Below are positions 1 to 6,725 of a stretch of 12,482 nt of DNA, piece after piece; the first letter of the stretch is position 1; the number at the start of each line of letters is the position of its first letter. Below the pieces are notes generated by a model. It ran no database searches. It was given only the letters and a program-made list of their open reading frames with translations, and was not told the DNA's origin. Origin of the DNA: Bacteroidales bacterium UBA1179 (lineage in GTDB: Bacteria; Bacteroidota; Bacteroidia; Bacteroidales; Bacteroidaceae); NCBI GenBank assembly GCA_002309915.1, contig DBYT01000106.1, forward strand, positions 26,863-39,344, in the 5' to 3' direction. The translations under genes and the position numbers were made by a program.

Positions 1-522
1 TCCTGCCGCAACAGTCTTTCCGAACTTGGAAAACTTAGCGTCGGGGAGCTTTGCTCTTTTAAAGGAATAGGTGAGGCCAAGGCAATTACGATCCTGGCCG
101 CATGTGAACTTGGCAGACGCCGTAAGGAAGAAAAACCCTTGCCGGTGCCTGTTATCAGGACGTCGCGTGACATTTATGACTGGTTCTATCCCGTCATGGC
201 CGATAAGCAGGTTGAGGAGTGTCATGTTCTGCTGCTCAATCAGGCCGGCAAGGTGCTTGGCAGCATGCTTGTAAGTCAGGGAGGCCTGACAAGTGCATCG
301 GTCGATGTCCGCCTGATTGTACGTGAAGCAATTGTACGCAGAGCCACTTCGGTGGTAATGTGTCATAACCATCCGTCGGGCAACCTGATGCCCAGCCGTC
401 AGGATGACGGGCTTACAACTGCCGTCCGACAGGCGTGCTACACGATGGATATATCGCTGCTGGACCATGTGATATTCACTGACAGCGGGTATTACAGTTA
501 CGCCGACCATGGTCGGATATGA
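1..522 (+). CDS. radC: RadC/JAB-domain protein, 5'-truncated
   Basis: The frame is open from base 1, so the true start lies left of the window; 173 residues are visible and roughly 50 are probably missing compared with the usual family length. The first visible part has a helix-hairpin-helix-like stretch (FKGIGEAKA, about residues 21-29). The C-terminal half is the JAB/MPN-like RadC domain: H122-x-H124, then S132 and D135, which fits the zinc-binding JAMM pattern HxHx7Sx2D. RadC was once linked to DNA repair, but its biochemical role is not settled, so the name describes a family and not a proven activity. The stop codon overlaps the next start as ATGA, which suggests translational coupling to the SufT-like gene. 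An internal ATG at 139 is not the real start, because the HhH region lies upstream of it in the same frame. Confidence 0.9.
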   Translation, partial: SCRNSLSELGKLSVGELCSFKGIGEAKAITILAACELGRRRKEEKPLPVPVIRTSRDIYDWFYPVMADKQVEECHVLLLNQAGKVLGSMLVSQGGLTSASVDVRLIVREAIVRRATSVVMCHNHPSGNLMPSRQDDGLTTAVRQACYTMDISLLDHVIFTDSGYYSYADHGRI

Positions 523-842
523 AAGAGATGAGTGAAAAGTTTGATATAGAGGAGAAAGTCGTGGAGGTACTCAAGACCGTATATGATCCTGAGATACCTG
601 TCGATATATACAATCTTGGCCTTATCTATAAGGTCGATGTCGATGATGACGCCAATGTCAGCATTGACATGACTCTGACAGCGCCCGGCTGCTCTCTGGC
701 GGATTTTATTGTCGAGGATGTCCGTCTCAGGGTGGAAGGCCTGGAATGTGTCAAATCGGCCACGGTAAATCTTGTCTTTGAGCCCGAATGGGACAAGGAT
801 ATGATGTCCGAAGAGGCCAAACTTGAACTGGGACTTATATGA
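519..842 (+). CDS. MIP18/DUF59 family Fe-S assembly protein (SufT/PaaD-like)
   Basis: A 107-residue protein that is essentially one MIP18 (DUF59) domain. The recognisable parts are YDPEIPVDIYNLGLIY (about 22-37) and LTAPGCSLADF (about 53-63), which contains the conserved cysteine C58. The acidic C-terminal tail carries FEPEWDKDMM. Relatives such as SufT and the PaaD-like proteins act in maturation of iron-sulfur proteins, so a role as a cytosolic Fe-S assembly or transfer factor is likely by family. No suf genes are visible in the window. The start at 519 overlaps the radC stop (ATGA); a second in-frame ATG at 528 has purine-rich AAAGAG directly before it and could be the real start, shortening the protein by three residues. 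The stop overlaps lpxH in the same ATGA fashion. Confidence 0.88.
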   Translation: MKEMSEKFDIEEKVVEVLKTVYDPEIPVDIYNLGLIYKVDVDDDANVSIDMTLTAPGCSLADFIVEDVRLRVEGLECVKSATVNLVFEPEWDKDMMSEEAKLELGLI

Positions 843-1603
843 AACAGGTTTATTTTATCTCCGATGCACATCTGGGCTCATGGGCTATCGACCATAAGCG
901 GATGCAGGAACGGCGTCTGGTGCGTTTCCTTGACGATATCAAGGACAAGGCTCAGGCTATCTATATGCTGGGTGACATGTTTGACTACTGGTATGAGTTC
1001 AAATATGTGGTACCCAAAGGCTACACCCGTTTTCTTGGAAAGATATCTGAGCTTACCGACAGCGGTGTTGAGGTACACTATTTCATAGGAAACCACGATA
1101 TTTGGTCATTCGGTTATCTGGAGCGTGAGTGCGGAGTGATACTGCACAGAGAACCCGTAACGATTGAGATCATGGGTAAGGAGTTCTTCCTGGCGCATGG
1201 TGACGGAATGGGAGATCCCAGCCGTACGTTCCGTTTCATGAGAGGCATTTTCCGCAGCCGTGTATGCCAGTTTCTTTACTCTCTGCTGCCTACACGCTGG
1301 AGCATGTGGTTCGGCCTTACATGGGCCAAGAAAAGCATGGAGAAGCATCGTCTGAACGGAGTGGACCAATATCTGGGTGAGGACAAGGAGTTTCAGGTAG
1401 TCTATGCCAAGGAGTATCTTAAATCCCATCCTGATATCAATTACTTTATGTTCGGTCACCGTCACATTGAACTGGACCTGATGCTGACCCACTCCTGTCG
1501 TCTGATGATTCTGGGTGATTGGATAACTCACTACACCTACGCCGTATTTGACGGCAAAACCCTCACGATGAACAACTATCTGGAAGGAGGTGACAATAAA
1601 TAA
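839..1603 (+). CDS. lpxH: UDP-2,3-diacylglucosamine diphosphatase (LpxH)
   Basis: A 254-residue calcineurin-like metallophosphoesterase. All family metal-site motifs are visible: D9-x-H11 (SDAHLG), GD46 (LGDMFDYW), N85-H86 (GNHD), H120 (HGDG) and H207-x-H209 (GHRH). The full set plus the insert between the HGDG and GHRH blocks, rich in aromatic and basic residues, matches LpxH. LpxH is the peripheral inner-membrane enzyme that hydrolyses UDP-2,3-diacylglucosamine to lipid X and UMP in lipid A synthesis. The start overlaps the SufT-like stop by ATGA, making a three-gene translationally coupled unit with radC. The stop codon runs directly into a hairpin terminator shared with the convergent ackA. 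Confidence 0.9.
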   Translation: MKQVYFISDAHLGSWAIDHKRMQERRLVRFLDDIKDKAQAIYMLGDMFDYWYEFKYVVPKGYTRFLGKISELTDSGVEVHYFIGNHDIWSFGYLERECGVILHREPVTIEIMGKEFFLAHGDGMGDPSRTFRFMRGIFRSRVCQFLYSLLPTRWSMWFGLTWAKKSMEKHRLNGVDQYLGEDKEFQVVYAKEYLKSHPDINYFMFGHRHIELDLMLTHSCRLMILGDWITHYTYAVFDGKTLTMNNYLEGGDNK

Positions 1604-1631
1604 AAAGCTGCCCTGAAAGGCAGCCTTTTTT
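1604..1631. terminator. Bidirectional intrinsic terminator between lpxH and ackA
   Basis: The stem GCTGCC (1607-1612) pairs with GGCAGC (1619-1624) around the loop CTGAAA. It is flanked by an A-run on the left and a T-run on the right, so it has a U-tail when read from either strand. It starts within a base of the lpxH stop and lies about 20 bases past the ackA stop, serving two convergent units. Confidence 0.85.
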
Positions 1632-1650
1632 ATTTATAGGGCGATTGTAC

Positions 1651-2850
1651 TTATTTCACTAATGCCATAGTGTCTTGTGCAATCATCAGCTCCTCATCGG
1701 TCGGGAGAACTACCACCTTGACCTTTGAGTCAGGAGTGCTGATGATACCGTCCTTACCGAACATGATCTTGGCGTTCTGCTCCTTATCCAGCTTGATGCC
1801 CAGGAACTCCAACCCCTCACAAACGGCCTCGCGGACCTCGTGACGGTTCTCACCCACGCCGCCGGTAAATACAACTACGTCAACGCCGCCCATTGCGGCT
1901 GCGAATGCGCCTATGTATTTCTTGATGCGGTATGCGTACATCTTCTTGGCCAGAGCTGCGCGCTCGTTACCAGCCTCCATTGAAGCGGTAACTTCACGCA
2001 TATCACTTGATGCACCTGATATACCCAGCAGGCCTGATTTCTTGTTCAGAAGGTTTGACATTCCTGTGCTGTCCAGTCCCTCTTTCTCCATGAGGAATGT
2101 AACTGCACCTGCGTCAATATCACCGCTGCGGGTACCCATCATGATGCCCTCCAGAGGAGTAAGACCCATGGTGGTGTCAACGCTCTTGCCGTCCTTGACT
2201 GCGGTTATTGAGCCGCCGTTACCTATGTGGCAGGTGATTATCTTTGAACCCTCGGCCTTTATGCCCAGATACTTGCAGATCTCGCCCGATACAAAACGGT
2301 GTGATGTTCCGTGGAATCCGTAACGGCGAACACCATACTTCTGATAAAGCTCGTAAGGAATTGCATACAGATATGCATAATCAGGCATGGTCTGATGAAA
2401 AGCTGTATCGAATACACCTACCTGCGGAACGTTGGGGAGCAACTCGCTTACGGCGTTCACACCCTTAAGGTTTGCGGGGTTGTGCAGAGGAGCCAGGTCG
2501 TTGCAGGCTGCGAATGCCTCCAGAACCTCCGGTGTCAGGATGACGCTCTTGTTGAACTTCTCGCCTCCGTGCACCATGCGGTGACCGACTGCGTTAATCT
2601 CATCGAGTGACTTGATTACGCCGTACTGGCTGCCTGTAAGAATCTCAAAGATGAACTTTACGCCTACTGTATGCTCGGGAATCTCCTTCTCGATAACAAC
2701 CTTGTTACCGTCCTTGTCGGTTAGTTTCAGGAAAGATCCCTTCATGCCGATCTTCTCGATTCCGCCCTGTGCAATGACATCGTTCTTATCCATGTCAAAC
2801 AGCTTGTACTTGATTGACGAGCTGCCGCAGTTCAATACCAGTATCTTCAT
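1651..2850 (-). CDS. ackA: Acetate kinase
   Basis: A 399-residue protein of normal acetate kinase length. It converts acetyl phosphate and ADP to acetate and ATP in the cytosol, the ATP-yielding end of acetate fermentation. The N-terminal LNCGSSS places N7. Known catalytic positions of the family fall at their usual numbers: R91 (HRMVHGG), H123 (PLHNP), D148 (FDTAFH), H180 (GFHGTSH) and R241 (GTRSGD), with the C-terminal glutamate in PTDEEL (386/387). The nucleotide-binding FTGGVGEN is also present. It lies 6 nt after the pta stop with no room for a separate promoter, so both are expected on one transcript ending at the 1604-1631 hairpin. Confidence 0.98.
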   Translation of the reverse strand: MKILVLNCGSSSIKYKLFDMDKNDVIAQGGIEKIGMKGSFLKLTDKDGNKVVIEKEIPEHTVGVKFIFEILTGSQYGVIKSLDEINAVGHRMVHGGEKFNKSVILTPEVLEAFAACNDLAPLHNPANLKGVNAVSELLPNVPQVGVFDTAFHQTMPDYAYLYAIPYELYQKYGVRRYGFHGTSHRFVSGEICKYLGIKAEGSKIITCHIGNGGSITAVKDGKSVDTTMGLTPLEGIMMGTRSGDIDAGAVTFLMEKEGLDSTGMSNLLNKKSGLLGISGASSDMREVTASMEAGNERAALAKKMYAYRIKKYIGAFAAAMGGVDVVVFTGGVGENRHEVREAVCEGLEFLGIKLDKEQNAKIMFGKDGIISTPDSKVKVVVLPTDEELMIAQDTMALVK

Positions 2851-2856
2851 CTTGTG

Positions 2857-3870
2857 TTATGCTTTTTTGGCTGCCATAGCCTGGTTTGAGGTTACAGCGA
2901 TCATTTTATAAACGTCATCTACTGAGCATCCGCGTGAAAGGTCGTTCACGGGGCGTGCTATACCCTGAAGGATAGGACCGATGGCCTCGGCGTTACCGAT
3001 ACGCTGTACCAGCTTGTATGCTATGTTGCCTACCTCCAGATTGGGGAATACAAGTACGTTTGCCTTACCTGCAATCTCTGAACCCGGAGCCTTGCTTGCA
3101 CCTACTGACGGAACGATAGCGGCATCGGCCTGGAGTTCACCGTCAATCTTGAGGGTGGGGGCCAGTTCCTTAGCCTTGGCAAGTGCTGTCGTTACCTTGT
3201 CAACAACCTCATGCTTTGCAGAACCCTTGGTTGAGAAACTCAGCATGGCAACGCGGGGCTCGGCAAATCCTGCAACTGCGGTTGCGGTTCCGGCCGATGC
3301 AACTGCAATCTGTGCCAGCTGGTCTGCATCGGGAACGGGAGTTACAGCGCAATCGGCAAATACCATAATGCCGTTCTCGCCGTACTGCGGGGTCTTGGTT
3401 ATCATGATGAATGCACCTGATACAACTGAGATACCGGGAGCGGTCTTGATTATCTGAAGTGCGGGACGCAGCACGTTGCCTGTGGTGTTGCGGGCACCTG
3501 CCAGCTGACCGTCGGCATCGCCGTTCTTGATGATGAGGCAACCCAGGTAGAGAGGGTCAAGCACCTTTTGCTGAGCCTCCTCGATGGTCATGCCCTTGTT
3601 CTTTCTGAGCTCGAACAGAAGGTTTGCATAGTAATCTTTCTTGGGGTTGTTCTCCGGGTCAATGATTGTGGCCTTTGAGATATTCTTGAGACCCCACTGT
3701 GAGGCAAGTCCCTCAATCTCCTGCTTGTTACCTAAGATGATAAGGTCTGCCACACCGTCGGCCAGAACCCTGTCGGCTGCCTTAAGAGTACGTTCCTCAG
3801 TACCCTCCGGCAACACAATGCGCTGCTTGTTCTGCTTAGCCCGCGCAATAATCTCCTCCATTAATTCCAT
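2857..3870 (-). CDS. pta: Phosphate acetyltransferase, short form
   Basis: A 337-residue Pta of the compact type, with only the catalytic PTA/PTB domain and none of the N-terminal regulatory domains of the roughly 700-residue enterobacterial enzyme. It converts acetyl-CoA and phosphate to acetyl phosphate and CoA, supplying AckA. Recognisable blocks are [15 protein letters not shown] near the N-terminus, [42 protein letters not shown], and the C-terminal [17 protein letters not shown] with a GPILQG segment. The start at 3870 is preferred because the protein then opens with [12 protein letters not shown] directly before the conserved LPEG block, as in relatives; the ATG at codon 4 is a minor alternative. 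A -7-like box lies 43 bases upstream. Confidence 0.97.
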   Translation of the reverse strand: MELMEEIIARAKQNKQRIVLPEGTEERTLKAADRVLADGVADLIILGNKQEIEGLASQWGLKNISKATIIDPENNPKKDYYANLLFELRKNKGMTIEEAQQKVLDPLYLGCLIIKNGDADGQLAGARNTTGNVLRPALQIIKTAPGISVVSGAFIMITKTPQYGENGIMVFADCAVTPVPDADQLAQIAVASAGTATAVAGFAEPRVAMLSFSTKGSAKHEVVDKVTTALAKAKELAPTLKIDGELQADAAIVPSVGASKAPGSEIAGKANVLVFPNLEVGNIAYKLVQRIGNAEAIGPILQGIARPVNDLSRGCSVDDVYKMIAVTSNQAMAAKKA

Positions 3871-3913
3871 ATATAATTGCTTAAATTGTAAACTCCACTT
3901 AGCAAAAGCACCG

Positions 3914-3921
3914 CAAAATTA
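3914..3921 (-). promoter_or_regulatory. Probable -7 box of the pta-ackA operon
   Basis: Read on the minus strand this is TAATTTTG, a full match to the Bacteroidota -7 consensus TAnnTTTG, 43 bases before the pta start. I do not see a well-spaced -33 TTTG, so the call rests on one box in AT-rich DNA. Confidence 0.5.
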
Positions 3922-3989
3922 ATCTTTTTCCCAATACCCCCACCTTAAATAATAATAAATACGCGACTACCACGCAGGTATAAGCGTAT

Positions 3990-4072
3990 TGGGGCGAAGC
4001 GAGTATGCGAGCGAGAGCGGCCGGAGGCCGCCCTGTTCGCTGTGGCGAACTAAAAAAAGGACCAGAGGTCCT
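3990..4072. repeat. Hairpin-rich intergenic segment, possible dispersed repeat or structured RNA
   Basis: This GC-rich stretch (unlike the AT-rich sequence on its left) holds a run of short perfect inverted repeats: GCGGCC/GGCCGC with loop GGA at 4017-4031, GTTCGC/GCGAAC with loop TGTG at 4035-4050, and AGGACC/GGTCCT with loop AGA at 4058-4072. Left of them is a purine-rich tract built of repeated GCGA/GAGC units (3993-4018). No convincing gene is present; the short open frames through it end in peptides typical of translated tRNA sequence. It may be a copy of a dispersed palindromic element or a non-coding RNA. I cannot tell which from one copy. Confidence 0.45.
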
Positions 4073-4093
4073 CGGTTCAATCCCGGGTTCTGC
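4065..4093 (+). pseudogene. tRNA 3'-part remnant (variable region, T arm, start of acceptor strand)
   Basis: The sequence matches the variable region, T arm and part of the 3' acceptor strand of the neighbouring minus-strand tRNA-Met at 26 of 29 positions; all three differences are C/T. The T stem (4071-4075 with 4083-4087) and the loop TTCAATC are intact. Upstream, where the anticodon and D arms should be, there is only the A-run at 4052-4058 and short hairpins, so no complete tRNA can form. It is a fragment, orientated opposite to the functional gene. Confidence 0.7.
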
Positions 4094-4098
4094 GGAGG

Positions 4099-4138
4099 AA
4101 AAGAAAAAGAGAGGTTGTTAGACCTCTCTTTCTTTTTC
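4099..4138. terminator. Terminator hairpin downstream of tRNA-Met, symmetric on both strands
   Basis: AAAGAGAGGT (4106-4115) pairs perfectly with ACCTCTCTTT (4122-4131) around the loop TGTTAG. The stem continues through A-rich and T-rich flanks with small imperfections. It begins within two bases of the tRNA-Met 3' end on the minus strand and would also stop plus-strand transcription. Confidence 0.8.
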
Positions 4139-4139
4139 G

Positions 4140-4213
4140 TAGCGGGACCCGGGATTGAACCGGGGACCTCATGATTATGAATCATGCGCTCTAACCAGCT
4201 GAGCTATCCCGCC
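4140..4213 (-). tRNA. tRNA-Met, anticodon CAU (elongator type)
   Basis: A complete 74-nt cloverleaf on the minus strand. The acceptor GGCGGGA pairs with TCCCGCT, with a G·U at position 1:72. The D arm is GCTC/GAGC, the anticodon stem CATGA/TCATG encloses loop TTCATAA (anticodon CAT), the variable region is AGGTC, and the T arm is CCCGG-TTCAATC-CCGGG. The discriminator is A, and CCA is not encoded (the next bases are CG), so CCA must be added after transcription. The anticodon stem is not the run of G-C pairs typical of initiator tRNA, so an elongator is more likely. A CAU anticodon could also mean tRNA-Ile2 with lysidine, which sequence inspection alone does not exclude. Confidence 0.9.
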
Positions 4214-4232
4214 ATCGCTCAATAAGCGGGTG

Positions 4233-4264
4233 CAAAGGTAATGCCGATTTTTGATACCTGCAAC
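4233..4264 (-). promoter_or_regulatory. Promoter of tRNA-Met
   Basis: On the minus strand a -7 box TACCTTTG (4240-4233) matches TAnnTTTG fully. GTTG (4264-4261) sits at exactly 20 bases spacing, one base off the -33 TTTG. The -7 box ends 19 bases before the mature tRNA 5' end. Confidence 0.7.
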
Positions 4265-4306
4265 TTTTTAAGTCCATATTTTTGTTATAAAAATGTACCT
4301 TATTCA

Positions 4307-4338
4307 TTTGGAAATTAAAAGATTTTAATATTTCTTTG
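4307..4338 (+). promoter_or_regulatory. Promoter of the START-like gene
   Basis: A -33 TTTG (4307-4310) is followed after 20 bases by TTTCTTTG (4331-4338), one base off the TAnnTTTG consensus. The box ends 26 bases before the ATG at 4365, the same distance as in the permease gene downstream. Confidence 0.65.
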
Positions 4339-4364
4339 CAATTAGAACATAAGAGTTTAATGCT

Positions 4365-4766
4365 ATGGCTACAGATAAAAATATACCGGCAAAGACGAAA
4401 GTCGTTCTTGAATATGGACTTAGTTCGCAGTCTGTACCTATGATCTGGGATGCAATATCAACAGCACCGGGACTGACATCCTGGTTCGCCGATGATGTCC
4501 GTACCGATGGCAAGAACTTCAGTTTCATATGGGGAAAACACGAGTCACGCCAGGCGGAACTCATTAACTGTCGCCAAAACACATACGTCCGCTTTCACTG
4601 GCTGGATGACGAGCCGGGAACTTACTTTGAAATGCGTATACTCAAGAATGATCTCACACTTACCTATTCGCTTGAGGTTATAGATTTCGCCGATTCAGAT
4701 GCCGAGGAGGAGGTGAGAAGTCTGTGGGACACATCAATTGACGCTCTTCGCCGTTGCGGCATTTAG
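4365..4766 (+). CDS. START-like (SRPBCC fold) domain protein
   Basis: A 133-residue soluble protein with no signal peptide or membrane segment. The order of elements fits a small helix-grip START/SRPBCC domain: an N-terminal beta strand (KTKVVLEYGL), a helix with WDAISTAPGLTSWFADDV, strands including FSFIWGKHESRQAEL and VRFHWLDDE, and a C-terminal helix (EEEVRSLWDTSIDALRR). It resembles the START-like family widespread in Bacteroidetes, with AHA1/polyketide-cyclase-like architecture. The fold usually binds a hydrophobic ligand, but the ligand here is unknown and I assign no activity. It has its own promoter, and the next gene has another, so the two are not necessarily one operon even though they are adjacent and co-directional. 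Confidence 0.82.
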   Translation: MATDKNIPAKTKVVLEYGLSSQSVPMIWDAISTAPGLTSWFADDVRTDGKNFSFIWGKHESRQAELINCRQNTYVRFHWLDDEPGTYFEMRILKNDLTLTYSLEVIDFADSDAEEEVRSLWDTSIDALRRCGI

Positions 4767-4777
4767 ATAGTCGGTTT

Positions 4778-4809
4778 TTTGCAAAAGTTTCCTGCTTGTT
4801 GTATCTTTG
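4778..4809 (+). promoter_or_regulatory. Promoter of the LptF/LptG permease - aminotransferase operon
   Basis: A perfect Bacteroidota-type promoter: TTTG (4778-4781), a 20-base spacer, and TATCTTTG (4802-4809). The ATG at 4836 follows 26 bases after the box, so the leader should be about 20 nt. Confidence 0.85.
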
Positions 4810-4835
4810 CAGTTTGGAAATTTCTGCACTTCTGA

Positions 4836-6725
4836 ATGAGACCGAAAAGACTTGACATTTTTATTCTTAAAAGCTTTCTGCTGCTATTCGTGGCGGCGTT
4901 TGCCATATGTCTTTTCGTACTCCTGCTGAATGTGGTCTGGCGTTATGCCGAGGACCTTGTGGGTAAGGGTCTCAACTTTGTGACGCTGGCCAGTTTCTTC
5001 TGGGAGTTTGCACTTACCCTTGTACCTCAGGCCTTGCCGCTGGCAGTTCTTATGGCATCGCTCATCACGTTCGGTAACTTTGGCGAACGTCTGGAGTTGC
5101 TGGCCATGAAAACATCGGGTATTCCCCTGCTCAGAATCATGCGCCCCGTAATGATATTCAGTATCTTGCTGGCGGGTGTATCGTTCTACTTCCAGAATGT
5201 TACCGTGCCGCGGGCAGCCAAGAACCTCTATGCGCTCATATACTCCATAAATGAGAAGAATCCCGAGCTGGAGATACCTGAAGGCGTATTCTATACCCAG
5301 ATAAGCGGCTTCAACATGTATGTGAAGCATAAGGATTTCAATACCGGCGCACTCTATGACGTGACTATCTACGATCATCGTGACGGTTATGAGAACCTGA
5401 GCGTGATTGTATCGGACTCCGCCTATATGGAGACTACGGCCGATAAGCAGCATCTCTATCTGCACCTTTTCAGCGGCGAGCAGTTCTGCCAGGAGAAGGA
5501 TATCGACAGCAAGGGAAAACCTTACCGCCGTGAGGGATTCCGCGAGAAGCATATTTTGCTTGAGTTCAATTCCGATATGAAGGAGGCCCCGGACGGACTG
5601 GTGAGTTCGCAGGCCATGAGCAAGAACATGAACGAGATCAAGCATACCATTGACTCCCTGTCCGGCAATCAGGACAGCGTGGGACGTGGCAATATGGCTG
5701 AGTTCAAAGTCACGGCGCTTGGCACATACCGTATGCAGAAAGCTGATTCGGTGGCATTTGAGCAGCTCAAATCCAAGATTATCAATGCCGACAGCGTATA
5801 TGCGGTTTCCAGCCGTAACCGGCAGGTTGACATAAAGAACGATATGCGCTCCAGAATACAGACGCAGGCCAGTGATCTGGCTATCAAAAGTTCCAATATG
5901 TACTATGGCGACAAGACCATACGCCGCCATTGGATAGAATGGATGAAAAAGATAACCAACTCACTGTCAGTCCTCATTTTCTTCTTTATCGGTGCGCCTC
6001 TGGGCGCGATAATCAGGAAGGGCGGTCTGGGTATTCCGGTGATAGTATCGGTCCTGACATTCATCCTGTTCTACATAACCTCGGTTTCGGGCGACAAGAT
6101 GTACCGTGAGGGCGAATGGAGTATAGTGGGCACCTGGTTCAGCGTGATGGTGCTTACGCCCTTGAGCGTCTTCTTTACGGTCAAGGCGAACGGTGACTCC
6201 ACCCTGTTCCAGTGGGAGGTGGTCCTGGAGTTCTTCAGATACTGGTTCGGCACCAAGGTTAACCGTCATATCGTGCGCAAGGATGTGGTTATCGACGAGC
6301 CCGACAGGGCCAAGTGCCTGGCATCGCTTAACGACATCAGACGTATGAGTGTCGAGCTGGAACAATCGGCCCTTCTCAATTCCGTACCAAATTACGGCAA
6401 CCTGTTCTTTGGCAGTGTTGACTCATCGGAAATGACCGAACTCAGCAACGAGTTGGAGAGCCTGGTTACTGAACTTGGCAACAGCCGTGACCGTGTGGAA
6501 CTGGATATGCTCAACGGATTCCCTCTGTTGCAGAGCCACGGCGTGCAGCCCCCGTTTGAGAAGCCTTGGGCCGATAAGTTCGTTGGCATAGTATTCCCGC
6601 TGGGGCTGCTGTTCGAACTCAGGGCATGGCTCTTTACACGCAAACTTAAACGTCAGATGCAGAAGACGTCACAGACGGCAGAGAATCTGATTGAATATAT
6701 GAACAACAACAAACAAACAAGATAA
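4836..6725 (+). CDS. LptF/LptG (YjgP/YjgQ) family permease with C-terminal extension
   Basis: A 629-residue inner-membrane protein of the family that, with LptB and LptC, extracts LPS from the inner membrane and passes it to the periplasmic bridge. Predicted membrane segments lie at about 9-35, 48-80 and 104-123. A large hydrophilic, beta-rich periplasmic region (about 124-370) includes EGVFYTQISGFNMYVKHKD. Three more segments follow at about 374-393, 398-418 and 429-450, with the conserved FFFIGAPLGAIIRKGGLG. Beyond this six-segment core there are about 180 extra residues: a hydrophilic stretch and a further hydrophobic segment at about 582-600, ending in a basic tail. Enterobacterial LptF or LptG has only about 360 residues. 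The stop overlaps the next start (TAATG). I cannot decide between LptF and LptG, and no partner permease is visible here. Confidence 0.88.
   Translation: MRPKRLDIFILKSFLLLFVAAFAICLFVLLLNVVWRYAEDLVGKGLNFVTLASFFWEFALTLVPQALPLAVLMASLITFGNFGERLELLAMKTSGIPLLRIMRPVMIFSILLAGVSFYFQNVTVPRAAKNLYALIYSINEKNPELEIPEGVFYTQISGFNMYVKHKDFNTGALYDVTIYDHRDGYENLSVIVSDSAYMETTADKQHLYLHLFSGEQFCQEKDIDSKGKPYRREGFREKHILLEFNSDMKEAPDGLVSSQAMSKNMNEIKHTIDSLSGNQDSVGRGNMAEFKVTALGTYRMQKADSVAFEQLKSKIINADSVYAVSSRNRQVDIKNDMRSRIQTQASDLAIKSSNMYYGDKTIRRHWIEWMKKITNSLSVLIFFFIGAPLGAIIRKGGLGIPVIVSVLTFILFYITSVSGDKMYREGEWSIVGTWFSVMVLTPLSVFFTVKANGDSTLFQWEVVLEFFRYWFGTKVNRHIVRKDVVIDEPDRAKCLASLNDIRRMSVELEQSALLNSVPNYGNLFFGSVDSSEMTELSNELESLVTELGNSRDRVELDMLNGFPLLQSHGVQPPFEKPWADKFVGIVFPLGLLFELRAWLFTRKLKRQMQKTSQTAENLIEYMNNNKQTR

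Larger units (their letters stand above)
4065..4170. repeat. Large imperfect inverted repeat centred on a terminator hairpin
   Basis: Arms 4065-4093 and 4142-4170 are inverted copies (26/29) of the tRNA 3' part. The terminator stem between them has almost the same centre (about 4118), so the whole stretch can be read as one quasi-palindrome with arms of about 50 bases. The similarity falls off only around the discriminator and the first few bases beyond the tRNA end. Confidence 0.7.

Noticed and set aside
1106..1531. 141-codon minus-strand frame within lpxH
   Set aside because: It is a shadow of lpxH, whose catalytic motifs are complete on the plus strand; the antisense peptide has no visible domain.
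1913..3922. Several plus-strand frames across ackA and pta
   Set aside because: Both minus-strand genes have intact catalytic residues over full length; the plus-strand frames show no domain or promoter.
4065..4170. Attachment site of an integrated element at tRNA-Met
   Set aside because: The partial tRNA copy is inverted, not a direct repeat. There is no integrase gene nearby, and only about 50 bases separate the copies.
3967..4185. Open frames on both strands across the hairpin region and tRNA-Met
   Set aside because: Their peptides are translations of tRNA and hairpin sequence (for example GPGIEPGTS) and overlap a functional tRNA.
4884..5930. 348-codon open frame on the minus strand inside the permease gene
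   Set aside because: The plus-strand frame is a clear LptF/LptG membrane protein with its own promoter. The antisense peptide shows no recognisable domain and is best explained by codon composition.
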